Assembly (NCBI GenBank): GCA_903835275.1
Contig: CAILMK010000550.1
Coordinates: 1 to 7,596, forward strand
Direction: 5' to 3'
Length of the DNA stretch: 7,596 nucleotides
Source of the DNA: an uncultured bacterium
GTDB lineage: Bacteria > Bacteroidota > Bacteroidia > CAILMK01
Under the pieces are notes generated by a model. That model was given only the letters and a program-made list of their open reading frames with translations, was not told where the DNA came from and ran no database searches. Shown here in pieces: positions 5,755-7,596 of this stretch. Each line of letters opens with the position of its first letter. Positions within the stretch are counted from its first letter, which is position 1. The position numbers and the translations under genes are program-made.

Positions 5755-6777
5755 TTAATTTAATTTCATTATTGGTTTGTAAACTACCTGTTCTCCGGTT
5801 TGAATCCTGAGGATGTATTGCCCGGCGGTACTATTGCTTTCAAATTTCAAATTGTGTATTCCTGATACTTGTTCTTCATCGGCAAGAAGGGATATTCTTC
5901 TTCCGGTCATGTCAAATATTTCGACAAGAACTTTTTCATCGCGGGATAAGGAATATTCAATATTCGTAAATCCTTTAAATGGATTCGGATACACATTAAT
6001 GCTATTAACCGATGGCGCAGAATTGTTCACTCCTGTCAAAAGTTGCTTCACAATAATACTGTCATCACTCATATAAACCGGAATGTATTTGCCGCTGGCA
6101 TTAATCTGTTTATTATTGCTGAATGTAAAATTCAGTTTTGTCCCTGCCTTTGGAACCGCGTTGGATACTTTCATTTTAATAGAGCAAATTTTTCCATAAC
6201 CTGATGCATTGGTGTGATCTATTCTGCTCATGGCAAAATCCATCCGGTCGCTTCCAAACAAATTCATATTAAAATGCAACTGGTTTGTACTGAATGCTGC
6301 AAACCAATTGGCAGAATAATCTATACTGACGGAGTTAGTATCAATCAATCCGGAATTGAAATTCAACCCGAAGCACAAGCCATACAAATTTTTGATATTG
6401 CTGGAGCTTATTCCCAAATAAACATCAGCTGTGATGACATCACCGACCTGAGCACTATCCTTATTCAATACTATTTGCAAAGGAGCATCGGTTGGTTTCC
6501 CTTGGATTCTTGACGAAGTCTTTAAATGCGTTTTGCTATAGTTAGCAGCGACAGCAAGGGTATCACTATAACCAATGGTGCTATCACCGTTGCAATCGGC
6601 GTGTTTGTAATTAACTGCTTTACTAAATGTATCTATCCAATCCGGGCAAGGCTGACCTGTCCATAAAATACTGGCTGATGGACGAGCAGGACCCGTTGTT
6701 CCAAATCCAAGTCCGATAGTAAGGACATCGCTTACATCAACAACTTTGTCATAGTTCGCGTCGCCCGGCCACACACA
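5755..6777 (-). repeat. Duplicated 1023-bp C-terminal module, upstream copy
   Basis: This is the partner of 2716-3738. It begins at the Cys-Val-Trp-Pro-Gly-Asp motif and ends at the stop codon, with exactly the same length and no indels. Immediately before the motif the two proteins diverge strongly, sharing only domain type and scattered residues such as ALNT and NDTA. The boundary of high similarity thus coincides with the start of the dockerin-like module. Confidence 0.9.
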
Positions 6778-7596
6778 AGTAGAATCAACTGTGATGATTG
6801 AGCTCATGGTATCTGAACACGCATTTGACGCCTTAACAATTAAACTCACAGAATAACTTTTTGCTTTCGAATATAAATGTCTTGGATTTTGCACGGTGGA
6901 AAAAGTTCCGTCACCCAAATCCCAATTCCAACTAAAAGCGGAAGTACTCGAATCAGAAAAAGATACACTATCGTGCAAACAGATATTATTGAAACCAAAT
7001 TTTGCAAGAGGAATATTGTTTATATGAACAATCCTTGAAGAAGAATCTGAACAGCCATAGGAGGATGTGATGGTTTGCATGATCCTGTAAGTCCCCGCAA
7101 TATTCCTCATGAAAGAAGGATTTTGCAAAGTAGAAGAATCATACCTGGTGACTGAAGTATTATCTGTTAAATAATATTTATACGACACGCTTCCGGAATA
7201 CGTACTTGAATCCAGTACCGATAATGAATTGCCCTGGCATACGTCCGCAACAACAAATTTTGATTTCGGAACACTATTGAATACGATGGAACTGCTTGCT
7301 GTATCATTTGTATGATCAGAATCTGACGCCAATAGTGTATAGGCTGTGAAATTATACGTTCCACCCGAACTAGTATTTAAAGCGGTTGCAAAATTCATTG
7401 TTAAAACTGTATCCTTGCCATACGCAAGGGAAGATGCGAATGTCTTTGATACCGTATCTTTTGCTGCACCGGTGACCGAAAGAAAAACCTTGATTGAGCT
7501 TTGTGTTTTAAGTCCGAAATTTTTCACCTTAACATTTATTGGAGTGGAAACTACTCCGCAGGTATTCCCAGTAACAGATGAAACTGTTGTAACGCC
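5755..7596 (-). CDS. T9SS-secreted modular protein, 5' end outside the window: CARDB-like, PKD domains, dockerin-like, cohesin-like, sorting domain
   Basis: The frame stays open to the window edge, giving 613 visible codons. A GTG at 7527 could be taken as a start, but the 23 codons upstream (including NTCGVVSTPINVK) continue the Ig-like domain, so the true start lies beyond position 7596. Numbering from the window edge: CARDB-like domain to about 106; a degenerate PKD-like domain at about 110-192; a canonical PKD domain at about 196-270 (WNWDLGDGTFS, NPRHLYS). The dockerin-like module is at 274-357 with calcium loops D279/N281/D283/D287/D290 and D334/N336/D338/G342/D345. A cohesin-like domain follows at about 370-516 and a T9SS sorting domain at about 530-613 (INVYPNPF, then VEIFDMTGRRI). 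It resembles the downstream neighbour in order and is a likely tandem paralogue. Its missing N-terminus may also be a beta-helix, but that is not visible. It is a probable surface protein; no catalytic domain is seen in the visible part. Confidence 0.92.
   Translation of the reverse strand, partial: GVTTVSSVTGNTCGVVSTPINVKVKNFGLKTQSSIKVFLSVTGAAKDTVSKTFASSLAYGKDTVLTMNFATALNTSSGGTYNFTAYTLLASDSDHTNDTASSSIVFNSVPKSKFVVADVCQGNSLSVLDSSTYSGSVSYKYYLTDNTSVTRYDSSTLQNPSFMRNIAGTYRIMQTITSSYGCSDSSSRIVHINNIPLAKFGFNNICLHDSVSFSDSSTSAFSWNWDLGDGTFSTVQNPRHLYSKAKSYSVSLIVKASNACSDTMSSIITVDSTCVWPGDANYDKVVDVSDVLTIGLGFGTTGPARPSASILWTGQPCPDWIDTFSKAVNYKHADCNGDSTIGYSDTLAVAANYSKTHLKTSSRIQGKPTDAPLQIVLNKDSAQVGDVITADVYLGISSSNIKNLYGLCFGLNFNSGLIDTNSVSIDYSANWFAAFSTNQLHFNMNLFGSDRMDFAMSRIDHTNASGYGKICSIKMKVSNAVPKAGTKLNFTFSNNKQINASGKYIPVYMSDDSIIVKQLLTGVNNSAPSVNSINVYPNPFKGFTNIEYSLSRDEKVLVEIFDMTGRRISLLADEEQVSGIHNLKFESNSTAGQYILRIQTGEQVVYKPIMKLN

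Noticed and set aside
2716..6777. Direct repeats considered as a mobile element or composite transposon
   Set aside because: The repeats are coding, encode secretion and binding domains, and have no transposase, inverted ends or target duplications; gene or module duplication is sufficient.
7525..7527. GTG as start codon of the upstream secreted-protein gene
   Set aside because: The frame is open to the window edge and the preceding 23 codons read as the front of the same Ig-like domain. A start here would cut the domain and leave no signal peptide, which T9SS cargo needs.
2716..7596. Secreted pair considered as a polysaccharide utilisation locus
   Set aside because: No SusC/SusD pair, glycoside hydrolase, sulfatase or sugar-sensing regulator is visible; dockerin-like and beta-helix domains alone do not justify that call.

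Overview
The window looks like chromosomal DNA of a Bacteroidota bacterium, probably from a Chitinophagales/Sphingobacteriales-like lineage. Three things point there. Two genes end in type IX secretion (T9SS) C-terminal sorting domains. The recognisable promoters fit the Bacteroidota TTG-N(17-23)-TAnnTTTG pattern. Start codons lack Shine-Dalgarno sequences and sit in A/T-rich leaders. The lineage below phylum is inference.

Layout, left to right. (1) Positions 9-1100 (+) encode a lipoprotein membrane-fusion (HlyD/AcrA-type) adaptor of an RND efflux pump; its pump and outer-membrane partners are not in view. (2) Positions 1101-1460 are a 360-base gap without a convincing protein gene. It holds a promoter-like motif, two hairpins and a strong intrinsic terminator, so it may encode a small RNA of about 160 nt. 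Its right end carries a promoter almost touching the next start codon. (3) Positions 1461-2084 (+) encode a small exported protein that looks like an outer-membrane beta-barrel, of unknown function. (4) Convergent to it, 9 bases away, is msrB at 2094-2597 (-), an exported methionine-R-sulfoxide reductase. (5) Between msrB and the next gene are the msrB promoter and a near-perfect terminator. (6) Positions 2716-7596 (-) hold two large T9SS-secreted modular proteins in one likely operon. The upstream one (5755-7596) has its N-terminus outside the window; the downstream one (2716-5742, 1008 aa) is complete.

The two secreted proteins share the domain order CARDB-like Ig domain, PKD domain(s), dockerin-like calcium module, cohesin-like beta-sandwich and T9SS sorting domain. 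The complete one adds an N-terminal right-handed parallel beta-helix with an asparagine ladder. Their last 340 residues (1023 bp including stop) align without gaps at about 80% identity, while the sequence just upstream is much more divergent. A C-terminal module therefore seems to have been duplicated or homogenised.

The most interesting feature is the coexistence of a dockerin-like and a cohesin-like domain in the same polypeptide, twice in tandem, on proteins destined for the cell surface. This suggests, but does not prove, calcium-dependent self-assembly on the surface. Apart from a shared envelope location, the adaptor, barrel and MsrB genes show no functional link to this pair.
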